Source of the DNA: Thuidium tamariscinum
Taxonomy: Eukaryota; Streptophyta; Bryopsida; Hypnales; Thuidiaceae
NCBI GenBank assembly: GCA_947034885.2
Contig: OX344749.2
Location: 51,923,682 to 51,987,681 of the forward strand
Length of the DNA stretch: 64,000 nucleotides
Direction of reading: 5' to 3'
Part shown: positions 49,701-61,400 of the stretch, in pieces
Layout of the letters: each line of letters starts with the position of its first letter
Numbering within the stretch: position 1 is the stretch's first letter
The notes under the pieces: model-generated
The model's database searches: none
Seen by the model: only the letters and a program-made list of their open reading frames with translations
What the model was told of the DNA's origin: nothing
Made by a program: the position numbers and the translations under genes

Positions 49701-50150
49701 AAGGCAAAAGCCTCGGCGAAGCATCATTTTGGTTTTGCATTTTCTTAAGCTGAGCCTACCCTAGCCCTCCAGCAACGGCACCTGGAACGGCGCTCCACTC
49801 GGCAGTTTGGCTTTTGGTGCCGTCCAGCCTCGCCCCGCAGTGCCCGTGTCCGCCCGTCCGTCCGTGGTGAGTCATCCGTCTCCCCGCCAAGCAGCCCTGT
49901 CCGCTGCAGATAGCGTTTGTTCGGGAAAGCAGGATAACGAACTGCCGTACCTTCGTCGCAGGGCACTTGGCGCGCCCAAGCACGGACGAGTGGACGCACG
50001 GGAGGAACGGAACGGATGGAGCTTGCGAGCAGACGGGCTTGGAGGCGGGCGGGGTCGGCTCAGGGCCGGTTCCCATGGGGGGCCTGGACGTCCAGGCAAG
50101 CCGGATTTCCAGGACCTGGAGGAGCCGTAGCGCTCCATTGGCACCTGTGG
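49701..50150. other. GC-rich island, no gene identified
   Basis: Abrupt rise in GC within AT-rich repeat DNA. Several overlapping ORFs on both strands are explained by the base composition and none looks like a protein. It may be a young repeat fragment or a promoter remnant. Confidence 0.45.
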
Positions 50151-50189
50151 TTTACTACTCCAAACTGAAAAGGTATTTACTGAAACCAT

Positions 50190-51000
50190 ATCATATCAAT
50201 TATATTAATTATTATTATTAATCTATATTAATTACTTTTATTAATGTATTATATTAATTTCTATTATTATAGTAAGTGTTATTATATTAATTTCTTATTA
50301 TAGTAAGTGCCAAAAATGGATATATTTTCCATGGAATTTTATTTTCATTTGAATCCGTAATAGGAATTGAAAATTCGCAAAATATTTTGTGCATGAGGAA
50401 CAAAACAATTATTAATTACTTCACTATAAATAAAAATATTATTCATGATTATTCAATGAACTTGATCATTTAATGGAAAATGAAAATATTTTTGAAAATT
50501 AATTGACATAATTAATTAATTCAGTGTTAACAAAAATATTATTGATTACAATTCCATTTAAATTTCTCTTTAATCCTTTATAGTAAACAGAAGTAGTATC
50601 AGTTAAAAAACCATTTATCAAAAACATTATTGACTAAACATCAAATGTATTATATTATTTACAAAAAATATATTTCAACGTTCCTTTACATATTGTAGAT
50701 TTTTAATTAATATTTACAATTATGTTAGAATTAATAAAAATAGTATTAATTATTAATCAATACTCATATTTCATTTTTAAATTAATGTTTATTAAATTTA
50801 ATAATTATTTAGTGTATTTGATTACATTTTGTATTTAGAAACATGTTGAGTTGAGGATAATTATGTTCATTTCAGAAAATTAAATTTTTTTTAGTCTACT
50901 TCATAATTTGCAGTATTTATATTAATATTTAAGCATGATTATTTCAGCAGTTATAAATAATTAATTATTATTATTATTCAAATATTTCAATATTTTCCTA
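50190..51000. other. Extremely AT-rich stretch, no gene
   Basis: Dominated by TTATTA, TTAATT and ATATTA runs. No structure beyond simple-sequence richness was seen. Confidence 0.6.
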
Positions 51001-51154
51001 TCCAATTGGGAGCCAAGCAAGGTAGCTAGCATAAACTCAAGGCACCCCATGTGAACAACAAAATTACTTTCAAGGTAATATGCAAAGGTAAGCACAGTAA
51101 CTTGTGCACCTGAACCAGCCTACAGTAGCACAATCCAGTTTATTGATTACTATA

Positions 51155-51310
51155 GTTGGAGGGTCCAGGGGGGGTCCAGGCCCTCCAGGTCTGTTTTAAA
51201 AATCAAACTGACCTGGTGGCTGGAGGGGGACCTGGACCTCCGACTAGACGTCCAGCTCCCCCATCCCCGCAATAGAACCCCCCTAGACCTCCCAGACTTG
51301 GAGGTCCAGG
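51155..51310. repeat. Cluster of GGTCCAGG / CCTGGACC motifs
   Basis: A GC-rich patch built from GGTCCAGG, CCTCCAGG, GGACCTGGACC and GACGTCCAG in both orientations around TTTTAAAAATC. A smaller cluster with CCTGGACGTCCAGG lies at about 50,082-50,125. Source unknown. Confidence 0.5.
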
Positions 51311-51689
51311 GCACGCGCTCTCACATGGCTCGGCAACCACCCCTGCCAAAGGCCGGTCTGCTCCAAGAAGGGGCACGGGCTCTACAAGGCAGGAGGCTCC
51401 ACCTCCTCAAATATACACATCGTGGACATGGACGTTTTTTATCTTCACAAGAAGGGATCAACAGTCAACACTGGAAGAGGTAGGCGGGTTTTGGGGCCCA
51501 ATGTGGTTTCCACCTCAAATATTCGCAACTAGTTCCACAAAGCTTCAAAAAATATGACATGATTGGCAATAAATGCCAATTTCTCTAGTCTTCTTAGGGA
51601 AATTTACTAAAAAACATTTGAAGAAATTTCACGTCCCCAAAATTCAATCACAACTCTTAGATGGGCGCTTTATAAATGGACTTCCTATC

Positions 51690-52430
51690 TTTACCCCTAA
51701 AAGCCCATTGTCCCCTCGGGGGACAATTTGGAGTTCGAGCAAGTTCTAATGACCTTAATTTTAAGTGAATTTTTTTGAAACTAATTATCTTTGTAGTAAT
51801 ATAATGTTTATTTCAATTGGTGCCCGAGAGCAAAAGTTATACCACAAAAACCCCAAATTTTAACTCAACAGGCAGAAAAATAAATCTTCAAAAACTTAAA
51901 ATAAATTTTTCTTATAGATTTTTATATCTTATAGATTATATTTTTGTCTACGTGTGAAGCTTTGATTCATTCCATTTGAATTAGTTATGTGAAGGTTATG
52001 AACAATCTTGTTTTTTAGGTAGTCTGAGCATCTTTTTGAAAAAATAACTTACAAGATTCATTTGTGAATGCAATTTTTCACAATTTTTCAAAAAGAATTG
52101 CTTCACAAGGTTAAATTTGATCCCATCTTAGAGCTATTAATTATTTAATTTTTCTTTCAATCTCAGACCTACCTATAATTAATAATTTTTTAAAGAATGA
52201 AAATCAAGTATTTTTTTTAAAAAAAATCCTAGACTTTCAACTCAATTCTTAAACACAAAAAAATTTAAATTCAAAGTCAAAAGTGCAAAAAATTTCAATA
52301 AATGGCAATCAAAGTCATCTGAAATTGCAGAACAGTGGTAAAAAAAATTCTTTTTTCCAACTTTGAATGCTCATATCTTCCAATCTATACAGTCAAACTT
52401 GATGAAATTTTATCAAAAAGTCATAATGTG
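51690..52430 (-). mobile_element. TTAA-family element, inverted and truncated (subfamily A)
   Basis: Begins TTTACCCCTAAAAGCC with CCCCTCGGGGGAC just inside, mirroring the right end of 44,978-45,907. The body follows that copy in reverse complement as far as TTTGAATGCTCATATCTTCC, then similarity is lost near 52,430. Confidence 0.7.
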
Positions 52431-52639
52431 TTAGTGTTGAAAAAGATGTTGAAATTTTATCAAAAACACACTTTGGAGGTGAAATTTGAATCCTAAACCT
52501 ACTCAAATGAACAATCTTTAAACTAAAAAGTGATTCAAAACCAACATGCAAGCACATTGGTGAAAAAATTTCATTCAAATGCTTTGAATTGTTTGCAAAA
52601 TGCCTTTGAAATGTAAAAGAAAAATAGGAAAAAAGGGTG

Positions 52640-53180
52640 CAGAAAACACATCTATGACTGCACCTCCTTGTACTAAAATGCTTCTCTATCATTCATAACT
52701 TCTTGGATTGATATGAAATTTTAGCCACACAAACTAGCCTAGAATTTGAAACTTTTTGAACAAAAATGATTAGAAACAAACATTGTATGAGAAAGAAACA
52801 AGCTACCAAAGTTCATTGTAATCCAAAAATGTCTAGCTTTTGAACTTTAAATTGCTTCCAAACATTCAAAATGTCTTGGATTGCCATGAAAATTTGACCA
52901 CAATAACTAGACTTATAGAGGAACATATTTCAATAAATTTTTATTGAAAGCAAACATTAGATGAAGGAGATACAAGCCTCCAAAGTTGCAGGCATCAACT
53001 GCAATTTAGTGAACTCAAAATGAACTTGTGAACTTTGATTGGCTCCGAAAACATTTTCACACCCATGATTGATCTGAAAATTTTATTATACAAACTAGAC
53101 TAGTATGTGCAACTTTTCCAATAAGTTTTTATTGAATTTGGACATTGGATGCAGAAGTTACAACACTTTGAATTGGACTA
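52640..53180. repeat. Degenerate tandem repeat, period about 170-190 bp
   Basis: Three diverged units start near 52,702, 52,875 and 53,064. Each carries a GGATTGxxATGAAAAT-like block, then AAACTAGxCTAG, then AAACATTxxATGxxxxxxxTACAA. Satellite-like but short. Confidence 0.55.
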
Positions 53181-53530
53181 CTAGACTATATCAAGACACT
53201 TTTTGTCCCCTTAAGAGATGAAGAGTTAAGATAAAAACACCTAAAATCACTTCTTTTGTACCCCTCTTATAATATGGGTAATGTAAATGATGATTTTTGG
53301 CATGGGAGAGTGGTAGAGACTTCAACATTAAGAGAGAAAAAATGAAAGATTTCAATGTGCTTGGTAGGTTTTTGACACTCATACAATACTTGATGAATTT
53401 TTAGAGTTGAAAGCACTTACACTAGAACATTGAATTGTCCTATTGGAGCATGTTAGAAAATGAAATTACTAATGGTCATAACTTTTTATGAGGAAGGAAT
53501 GTTTTTACCAATGATGTTTATGATGACTAT

Positions 53531-54273
53531 TTAACCCCTAAAGCCTTGAGTTGTGTTTTTTGGCAACATAAGTTTTTTGGGCAGCTCACTATGAATAGAA
53601 TTTTTATTTTTTTTCTTTGAAATTTTTACACAAGATGTGCCCAAGGAGTAGCTTTAAGGCCCAACAATTTTCATAACTTTTGACTTTGTGGGTAAAAAGT
53701 TATGGCATGATATGTTGTTTTCTTTACTCGGAGGGCAGCCTGGGCAGCTAAAAAAACTTCTTTAAGAAAACTCTTTTTTGAAAAATAAAATTTCAAATTT
53801 ATTCTTTAGGTTTTATAGACATGGGAATCTTTGTTTCATTCCATTTGGATTAAGGAGTCAAAAGTTATGAGGAATTTTAGTTTGCGAGTAGGTATGGAGT
53901 CTTTGAAAACCATACCTACCCGCAAATTAAAATTCCTCATAACTTTTGACTCCTTAATCCAAATGGAATGAAACAAAGATTTCCATGTCTGTGAAAACCT
54001 AAAAAATAAATTTGAAATTCCACTTCTTCTTTTTTTTAAATTTTAAAGAAGTTTTTTTAGCTGCCCGGGTTGCCCTCCAAGTAAAGAAAACAACATATCA
54101 TGCCATAACTTTTTATCCACAAAGTCAAAAGTTATGAAAATTGTTAGGCCTTAAAGCTACTCCTTGGGCACATCTTGTGTAAGAATTTCAAAGAAAAAAA
54201 AAACTCTATTCATAGTGAGTTGCCCAAAAAACTTATGTTGCCAAAAAACGCAGCTCAAGGCTTTAGGGGTTGA
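53531..54273. mobile_element. TTAA-family foldback, near-perfect palindrome of 743 bp
   Basis: Starts TTAACCCCTAAAGCC and ends GGCTTTAGGGGTTGA (one base changed from TTAA). Arms 53,531-53,897 and 53,910-54,273 pair almost throughout, with a loop of only 12 nt. Each arm equals the right-hand end of subfamily B elements such as 58,253-59,208, so this is an inverted duplication of one end. Non-coding. A transcript would fold into a stem of about 365 bp. Confidence 0.9.
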
Positions 54274-56919
54274 TCAAAATGACACAAGTACTTATATAAT
54301 GGATTAAAAAGTTATCATCCTTGTAAAAAGTCATAAAAATATATAAGTTTGTTTTCTAACAAGCACTAATGGGACAAATTACACTGAAAGGCTTCTCATA
54401 ACCCTATAATGTTATATGGAGATTTTAAGCCCATAACAAATTCAAAAAAATTGTTGCCAAAAGTAAGAGTACATTCTTCATTGACATTTTTTTCTTTAAA
54501 GATACCATCATAGGGACTTTCAATTAATTTGTTTGAGCACATTCTCCCTAAATTTTAGATTGAATCCACCATGTCCCTATTGATTGTACAGTCAATGAGC
54601 CTAAACTTCTAAAAGTATTTTTTTCCAACCCTTCCAAAAGGTGAAGTTTTTTCTTTCAACATATTTTAGAAAAAATACATACATTAAAAAAAAATTCAAA
54701 TTCATATTTAAATATATTTCAATTTAAGTAAATTGAAGGTGGTATTTGATGAAAGAAAAACTCAAATATGTAATATATTTGACAAGAAATTGAAAATTGT
54801 CAATCACAATGGTAAAGTTGTTTTAGTAAGAAATGCATATTCTATTAATGTTATTTTTTATTTAAGATTTTAAAAATTGAGTACAATAAACAACTTTGTT
54901 TTCTTTTGTCTTCATTGTCTTGCAAAATAAAATTCCTTCTTACATATTAGTTTGAATTGAATGGTTTAAAGGTTTCAAAATAGAAATTATCTACACAATC
55001 AAATAACCTCAATTAATTTCTATTTAAATTTTTTTTTGAATATTAAATTTGACATTGAATTCAAATAAACTCATGATTTGAAATGTTTATCTAAAATGAT
55101 GTGAAATGAAACTTCACATATAGGGTAAGATGATTATGAGTTCTCCTAAGGGTTCCATATTGAAAACATCAATAGATGAAGTCCACAGAAACTTTGCAAG
55201 TTCTCAAAAAGACCAAAGTAGGTTCTTTAGTCTTCAAAGGTGAAACCCACACCCTAAAAACACAAAATGATTTAACTTATTGGTTGCCTCATTAACCTCC
55301 TATTTGTTGCTCTTGAAAGCTTGCAGTGTTTTTAGGTGAATTAATGTGGTGAATATCGAGGGCCCAAAATAAATGTGGGGCAAAAAGAACATTAGCTATA
55401 TTGAATGGATATACCTTAAAGATTTTGCATTTGAAATTTCTTTTCACCTTCGACAACAAAGGTTATAGCATGAAATAATTCTCTATGAAATGTCATTGGA
55501 GTTACAAAGTGGCTTATAAATGGTTTTCAATTGAATATAGACGACAAAGAATTGCTACTTTCATCTATTCTTTATATAGAGACTTCTTTGAAATTTGTTT
55601 ACAATGGATGAGGGAAAAAATTCTTTAATTGGTTAATTCCTATATTACAAAAGACAATTTTTGGTAGTTCACAAATTATTTGAATAGCGTAAGTTTTAAG
55701 ACCATTAACTAGTTTAAAGTGCCATATAATGACTATTAAACCAATTATGGATAGATTGTTTGTGAAGCAAGATAAGAAAATAGAAAATGAAAAGTACCTT
55801 CAATGGAGTTGATGATTGCCTACAACTAGGTCAATACAATGTCTATATGGAGAGATCATTCTTTGTACCAACACATTATTAATTAATGATACTAAGTGGT
55901 ATGTTAAATTTAGATTTACATTTTGTTAACATTTATGTAACATTTAGTGTAATGTTATGTATAGTGTTATCAATGGAAACCGTGGATTGACATTGACAAT
56001 TAGTGTTGGTAATTTTCACTAGTAGTGTTGTTAACATACGGTATTATAGTTTGTAATTAGTGATGCAAATATTATTATTAGATCCTAAAAGACGTATACC
56101 TTATTTTCACAAAAAAAATCTTTATAATTATCATTTCTTGTGGAAAGGGTGACAAAGAAAAAAATATATTCTTTAGCATATTCAAACGTAAAATCTTGAA
56201 TCAAACTTGAGTGAGAATGTATGGAATTTTTTCCAAATTTTTTGACTATTAATGTAGATTGTAAGATATTCCTAGCTTCATCCTATAATACAAGTCTCTT
56301 TGTTTTACCATTTGTTCTAAACTACTTATCCCCTTTAGCAATATAATTTAGACCTAATTTTAGGATTGACAATCATAGTTTTTATTTTTGACATTAACTA
56401 ATGAAATGAAGTATAAGAAGTCTAGTTTATTATTCTATTTACATATCAAAAAATTCAAAAAATTGAATGTTTTTTTACCAAATTGAAGTTTATTTTGGTT
56501 AAATTGTGAAAGGCATTGAAATTTTCAATGAATTTATTGAATTCCAAATTGTTCTTGTGTAAGTCTAAATAGATAGAGTAGGTAAGGTTGTTGCATATAA
56601 AGTTTGTTTTTTCTATAAAACCTTTCCTTATTTATATGTAACAGTTTGTATGTAGTATAAACCTCCTACTTTTTCATCTTTCATTGATTACAATGAATAG
56701 CCACATTCACTTGTTTTTCATTTGAGATGGCACATTGAACATTCACTATAGAATCTTTTAATCATAACATGCATTAAAAATATTTGCTAAATCTTTCATA
56801 TTTTCTTTGCTACAAAGGAACTCTAGTCTTATGGAACAAAGGAAATATTAGTAATCAAAGTGAAAAGAAAAGATTTTTTGGCATCTTTTTACACAAGGTT
56901 TTCATATTTTGTATCCTTT
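54274..56919. other. AT-rich intergenic DNA, no gene seen
   Basis: No protein-like ORF and no repeat that I could pair within the window. Confidence 0.5.
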
Positions 56920-57815
56920 TTAATTCCTAATGGACTTAGGACTTTTTTTTAGCAAAAAACCACTCAAAATTGCCATTTCTATAGCAAAGAGTAAAATATT
57001 TGAATTAAAAAAAAATCTAACTATAAGATATTAGTCCTAATTAGAATGAAAATGTGTAGAAAAAATTTCAGAAACTTTGATCGCAAAGATTGCAAGATAT
57101 TTGCATTTAAAGTGGAAAAAATAAGTTTTTCACTACATTGTTGTACTAGATTATTTGACTTTGAATCTTCTTAACTTTAATTTTTGCACTGTAGAGTTTT
57201 GAGATTAAAATCTTTTTAGTGGGAGATTCAATTGAGTGTTTAGCAATTTTTTTTAAAAATTTCATTTAAAAAAAATTGTTGAATAGAAGTAAGTGTGAAA
57301 TAGAAGGAAAATCTAAATTATTAATATCACTAAGATGGAATTAAATTGTTCTAATCCCAATGGTGATATTCTTTTAGAAAGCAAACTAAATCATGTAGAA
57401 TTTTTTTTAAATTATAAAAATTGCAATTACAAATGAATTCTATAAGTTCTTTTTTCAAGAAGATGCTTAGATTGCTTCAAAATATAGATTGTCCATAACT
57501 TTTGCACAACTTATTCAAATGAAATAAATCAAAATCTTTCTACGTATACAAAAAATTAGTCTATGAAAAAAAAATTTATTCAAAATTTTCAAAATTTTCT
57601 TTGAAATCCAATCTCCTTTATTTTGAGCTTATTAAGGCATAACTTTTGTTTCCAAGTACCAATTTGGAAAAATAACTATATTTCCATGAATCGATTTAGT
57701 TATTCTATCTTCAATCAAAAAAAGTTTCAAGAAATCATATCATAGATTCAAATCATAGGTACTTGTATGATATCCTATTTGTCACCTAAGTGGACAATGG
57801 TCCTTGAGGGGTTAA
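56920..57815 (+). mobile_element. TTAA-family element, complete, 896 bp (subfamily A)
   Basis: Left end TTAATTCCTAATGGAC, right end GGTCCTTGAGGGGTTAA. The body matches 44,978-45,907 in order (CCACTCAAAA, CATTTCTA, AAGATTGCAAGATAT, TTTTTTCAAGAAGATGCTTAG). Non-coding. Confidence 0.8.
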
Positions 57816-58252
57816 CTTGAAATCATTTGCACTATAAAATTTTGAGTTTAATATTTGTATGGTAGAAAGTTGTAATGAAAATCTAGGAAAAAAATCATTT
57901 AAAAATAAATTTTCATTCTTAAAGCACCTTTTTAGTAAGAGTAGGGACATGATGGATGGAAAAATAAAATCTTTAACATTTCTAAAATGGAGTTGAAACA
58001 TGTTAATCTTGGTTGGGATATTGTTGTGGCAAATAATCTATACCCCATACAAGTTTTGTATTGACAATTTATTAAAAAGAAAATTTAATCCTATGCATTA
58101 TTTTTTCAAAAAGAAGTCTGCACTCACTTACAAAATTGAGTCATAAAAAATTATACATTACTACTACAAATAGAATGTATCAAAGCAATGTAATTATAAA
58201 TGTATTTACCAATTAAAATGAAACTTATAAGGGCAATTAAATTTCAAGTTTT

Positions 58253-59208
58253 TTAACCCCTAAAGGTTTTTGACTATGTTTTCACCAAAAATGCTCCAAA
58301 ACTGCCATTTCTAATACAAGTGCAATTTTTTTTTAAAGCACATTTTTGACTCATGTAACCATAGGATCTTGTAGTAAAGTGGTTTGTAAACATGTGGAAA
58401 AAATTTCAAAAACTTTCATTGTGTAGATTGCAAGATATAAGCATTTGAATTGACAAAAATTGTTTTTTTATCCCTGCAAAAATCTGGGAAGCTGCACTTC
58501 ACAAGGTCACATTTGTGTGAAAAAATTCAAAATGGTGGTTACTCTTTGAATTCTTACTTCAATGCAAGTTGGCTACATTCTCAAAAAATTTCAAACCATT
58601 TGAAATTGTACTACATATAGGAAAAAATAAGTAAGTCAAAAGAAATAAAAATGAGCCAAAATACTAAATTGTGAACATTTTATTCATGGAATTGAAAATT
58701 TTCAATCCCAATGGTTAAAATGTTGTAATAAACAATCTACACCTTCTGTTTTTATTTTTTTTCCAAAAATATAAAAAATTGAATTACATGAAGAATTTCA
58801 AACTTTTTTTGTACTGTAGAGATTCTGTAACTAGCCACAAACTACCCCAAACTCAAAATCTTCATAACTTTTGACTCATTGATCGGAATGGATTGATTCA
58901 AAGCTTTAGTTTTAGATTAAAAAATCTAGTAAACAAATTTCAAATTTCTATTTTTCTTAAAAGTAATTTTTGAAGAAGTTTTTTTATCTGCCTAGGCTCC
59001 CCGCCAAATTAGAAAAAAAAAAACATATCCTACCATAACTTTTTAACCATGTTGTCAAAAGTTATGAAAATTATTGGGCCTCAAAGCTACTCTTGGGGCA
59101 CATGTTGTATCAAAATTTTAAAGAAAAATAAATAAAGACTCCATCTATAGTGAGCTGCCCAAAAACTTTATGTTCTCAAAAAACGCAGTTTAGGGCTTTA
59201 GGGGTTAA
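58253..59208 (+). mobile_element. TTAA-family element, complete, 956 bp (subfamily B)
   Basis: Left end TTAACCCCTAAAGG, right end GGCTTTAGGGGTTAA. Both TTAA borders are intact, so this is the best-preserved representative. The body contains ACCATAGGATCTTGTAG and GTCAAAAGTTATGAAAATTA. Non-coding. Confidence 0.85.
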
Positions 59209-59425
59209 AAATTTTATTTTTGCCAACAGTAGATTATTATTTGTACTTAAAAGGGTACCATTTTTTCTTAATATCAAATAAAATAAAAATTGTACTCTAG
59301 AAAAGCTAGTACATTTTCTTACCTTGCAAAAACATTTTTGAAATGTTACAATAAAATTTGACATCATCAATACCTACCCAAAATCTTGGAAAACCCATTC
59401 CATGAATTTGACCCTTTAAGGGTTA
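59209..59425 (+). mobile_element. Right-end fragment of a TTAA-family element
   Basis: ATACCTACCCAAAATCTTGG and then TTTGACCCTTTAAGGGTTAG resemble the right end of subfamily A (GTACCTACCCGAATTCTTAA ... GGGGTTAA). It is the last AT-rich repeat before the GC-rich gene region. Confidence 0.55.
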
Positions 59426-61400
59426 GTGTAGTGCGAGATACATTCAAGAGCTTCGCACCGGTGCAAGAGCTAAGTAAGTTGCAGCAACCTCTCATTGCCA
59501 CCCTTGTCAAGTCCGCCCTCATGTACCCGTTTCAGCGGGGAAATGGGCACCGACCCCACAGGAACATGATGGGATTGTGAAAAGTGGTGCTGATGGATTG
59601 GTTCACCTTGATTGGCGTCCTTCGAGGTCAGGAATTTGAAAAGGTCCGCCAGACCCCTCGAGAACTTAGTATTTCCTCCGTGCTGCTGGCTGTGAAGAGG
59701 AATTATATCGACCGTTCGAGAACGTTGCAGTAGAACGCAGCACAGTTTCCTGTCGCTTTCCTTTTCACGAAACCAATGAAACGGATCGGAATTTCATTGC
59801 CGTTGATAAGAAGGAACCAAACAGAACAAAACCCACCTCAAAAACCCTCCGTCCCTCCCCATTAGGTTTCGAATTGAAGCGAGAGCTTCGGAAGGTCTTC
59901 GGAGATGTCACGTCTGGAAGCAGAGCCGTCGGAGGCTTTCGGAAGGAGGGGCAACTGCTGTCTATCGCTGAGAAAGTGAGAAAGGTGGCCTGATTGGGCT
60001 CATGAGGACCTTCATTCTTTCCCTTGTTGTGCCTGTACCATTCAATGAACCTGCCACCGTGTTTGATATAATTGTGATAAGTGAAAGCGGGTATCTGCCA
60101 AGGGCAGCAGGGGACAGGTGCCGAGGGCATGCGTGGACCCCTTCTGCAGACGCTCCTGATCGATTCAATCTAACTTAACTTATTCGATCAGTGCACTGAG
60201 GAAAGTGAAAACAGAATCACTCAGCAGCTCGCATCAGCTCGCATCATGTGCAGTACAGCACAGGGCTACAGGAGCTCGGGTAGCCACCGCGGAGCTGTAT
60301 TTAACTTATTAGGTCCAGATGGAAGTCCAGACCGTTTCGTTTCCCGTCTGACAGCAAACATATAAATATAGAAAGGGGGGATTATAAAACGATTTTGCGT
60401 GGGGACAGTTGGGCTATCCCAACGAACTTATCAGCAGAAAGGAGAAAAGAGCTGTGTTGACACGACACAAATAGCGATCTGGCAGTAGTGCAGGAAACAG
60501 TATTAGCTGCTGACGAAGACAGAGGGATGGACAGGAGGTGTCGGACGGGCAACTTAGAACGCTTCTGTTGGTCGAGCACTGGCTTAGCCTAAGTTAGCTT
60601 ACTGTAACTTAAAGCCTCACTGTACTTCGCATCGATCATATGATGGTGATGCTCAATCAGGACGGCGCAGTTGGTGCCAAACCCTGTTCAACCGTCTTGC
60701 CGCATATGCCAGGATACAAACAACACGGAACAACGTACCCTAAATATATATGCCTACACTTATGAATGCCGCTTCTGTCAGTCCGGGCTTCTCGAATGCC
60801 AGACGGCCCAGACGCATCAAACAAGAGGCCAGTCATGCCCTAGGGTAACTGACAACAGCGAGAGGAGAGGGAATGACGAGCACACAAGGACAGCAGGGCA
60901 GGGCTCACAAGTTCGAGGCGGATTCTGTCTACTAACACACTGTGTGCAAGCACTCATTCCATAGGCCCAAGGTCGACAAGCGGAGAAAGAAGTTGAAATC
61001 ATGAGAAAGTCCTGATCAAGAGAGAGAGCCAACCTTTCACTTATTGCAGGTAATCCCATGCGTTGGTGGATTTACCAAGGACACTAGGGCATACGGTACT
61101 ACACTAGACAGTAGTAGTAGCAGTACTCACTCAAGCCGCATGCTGCTGCGCCAGATCGCTTACACACATCAGCCAGCAGAGAGGAAGATTATGCTTACAA
61201 AACGAGAGATTCCAGGCGCCCGCATGCGTCATTGGCGCTGAGCTAGCTAGCTTGCTAATTGCGGACGGAGGGGAGATGATCGGCAGCGGGCGCGGCGCGA
61301 GGCAATCACACATCTTCATTAAAATGCGAGGCGGGCACAGTCCACAATTTCAGAAGTCGCGTAGTGTCCGCCAGGGCTCGTCGTCGTCCTCGTGGCCAGC
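59426..61400. other. GC-rich DNA downstream of the kinase gene, no gene identified
   Basis: Composition is gene-like, but no ORF resembles a known protein and I could not assemble a spliced model. It may hold the 3' UTR of the minus-strand gene at its right end and a non-coding transcript. Checked on both strands. Confidence 0.4.

Noticed and set aside
49756..50189. Overlapping ORFs of about 105 codons in the GC island
   Set aside because: Several frames are open at once, no protein-like features; explained by composition.
59765..60168. Minus-strand ORFs of 68-121 codons
   Set aside because: No recognisable motif, start or splice support; left as unassigned GC-rich DNA.
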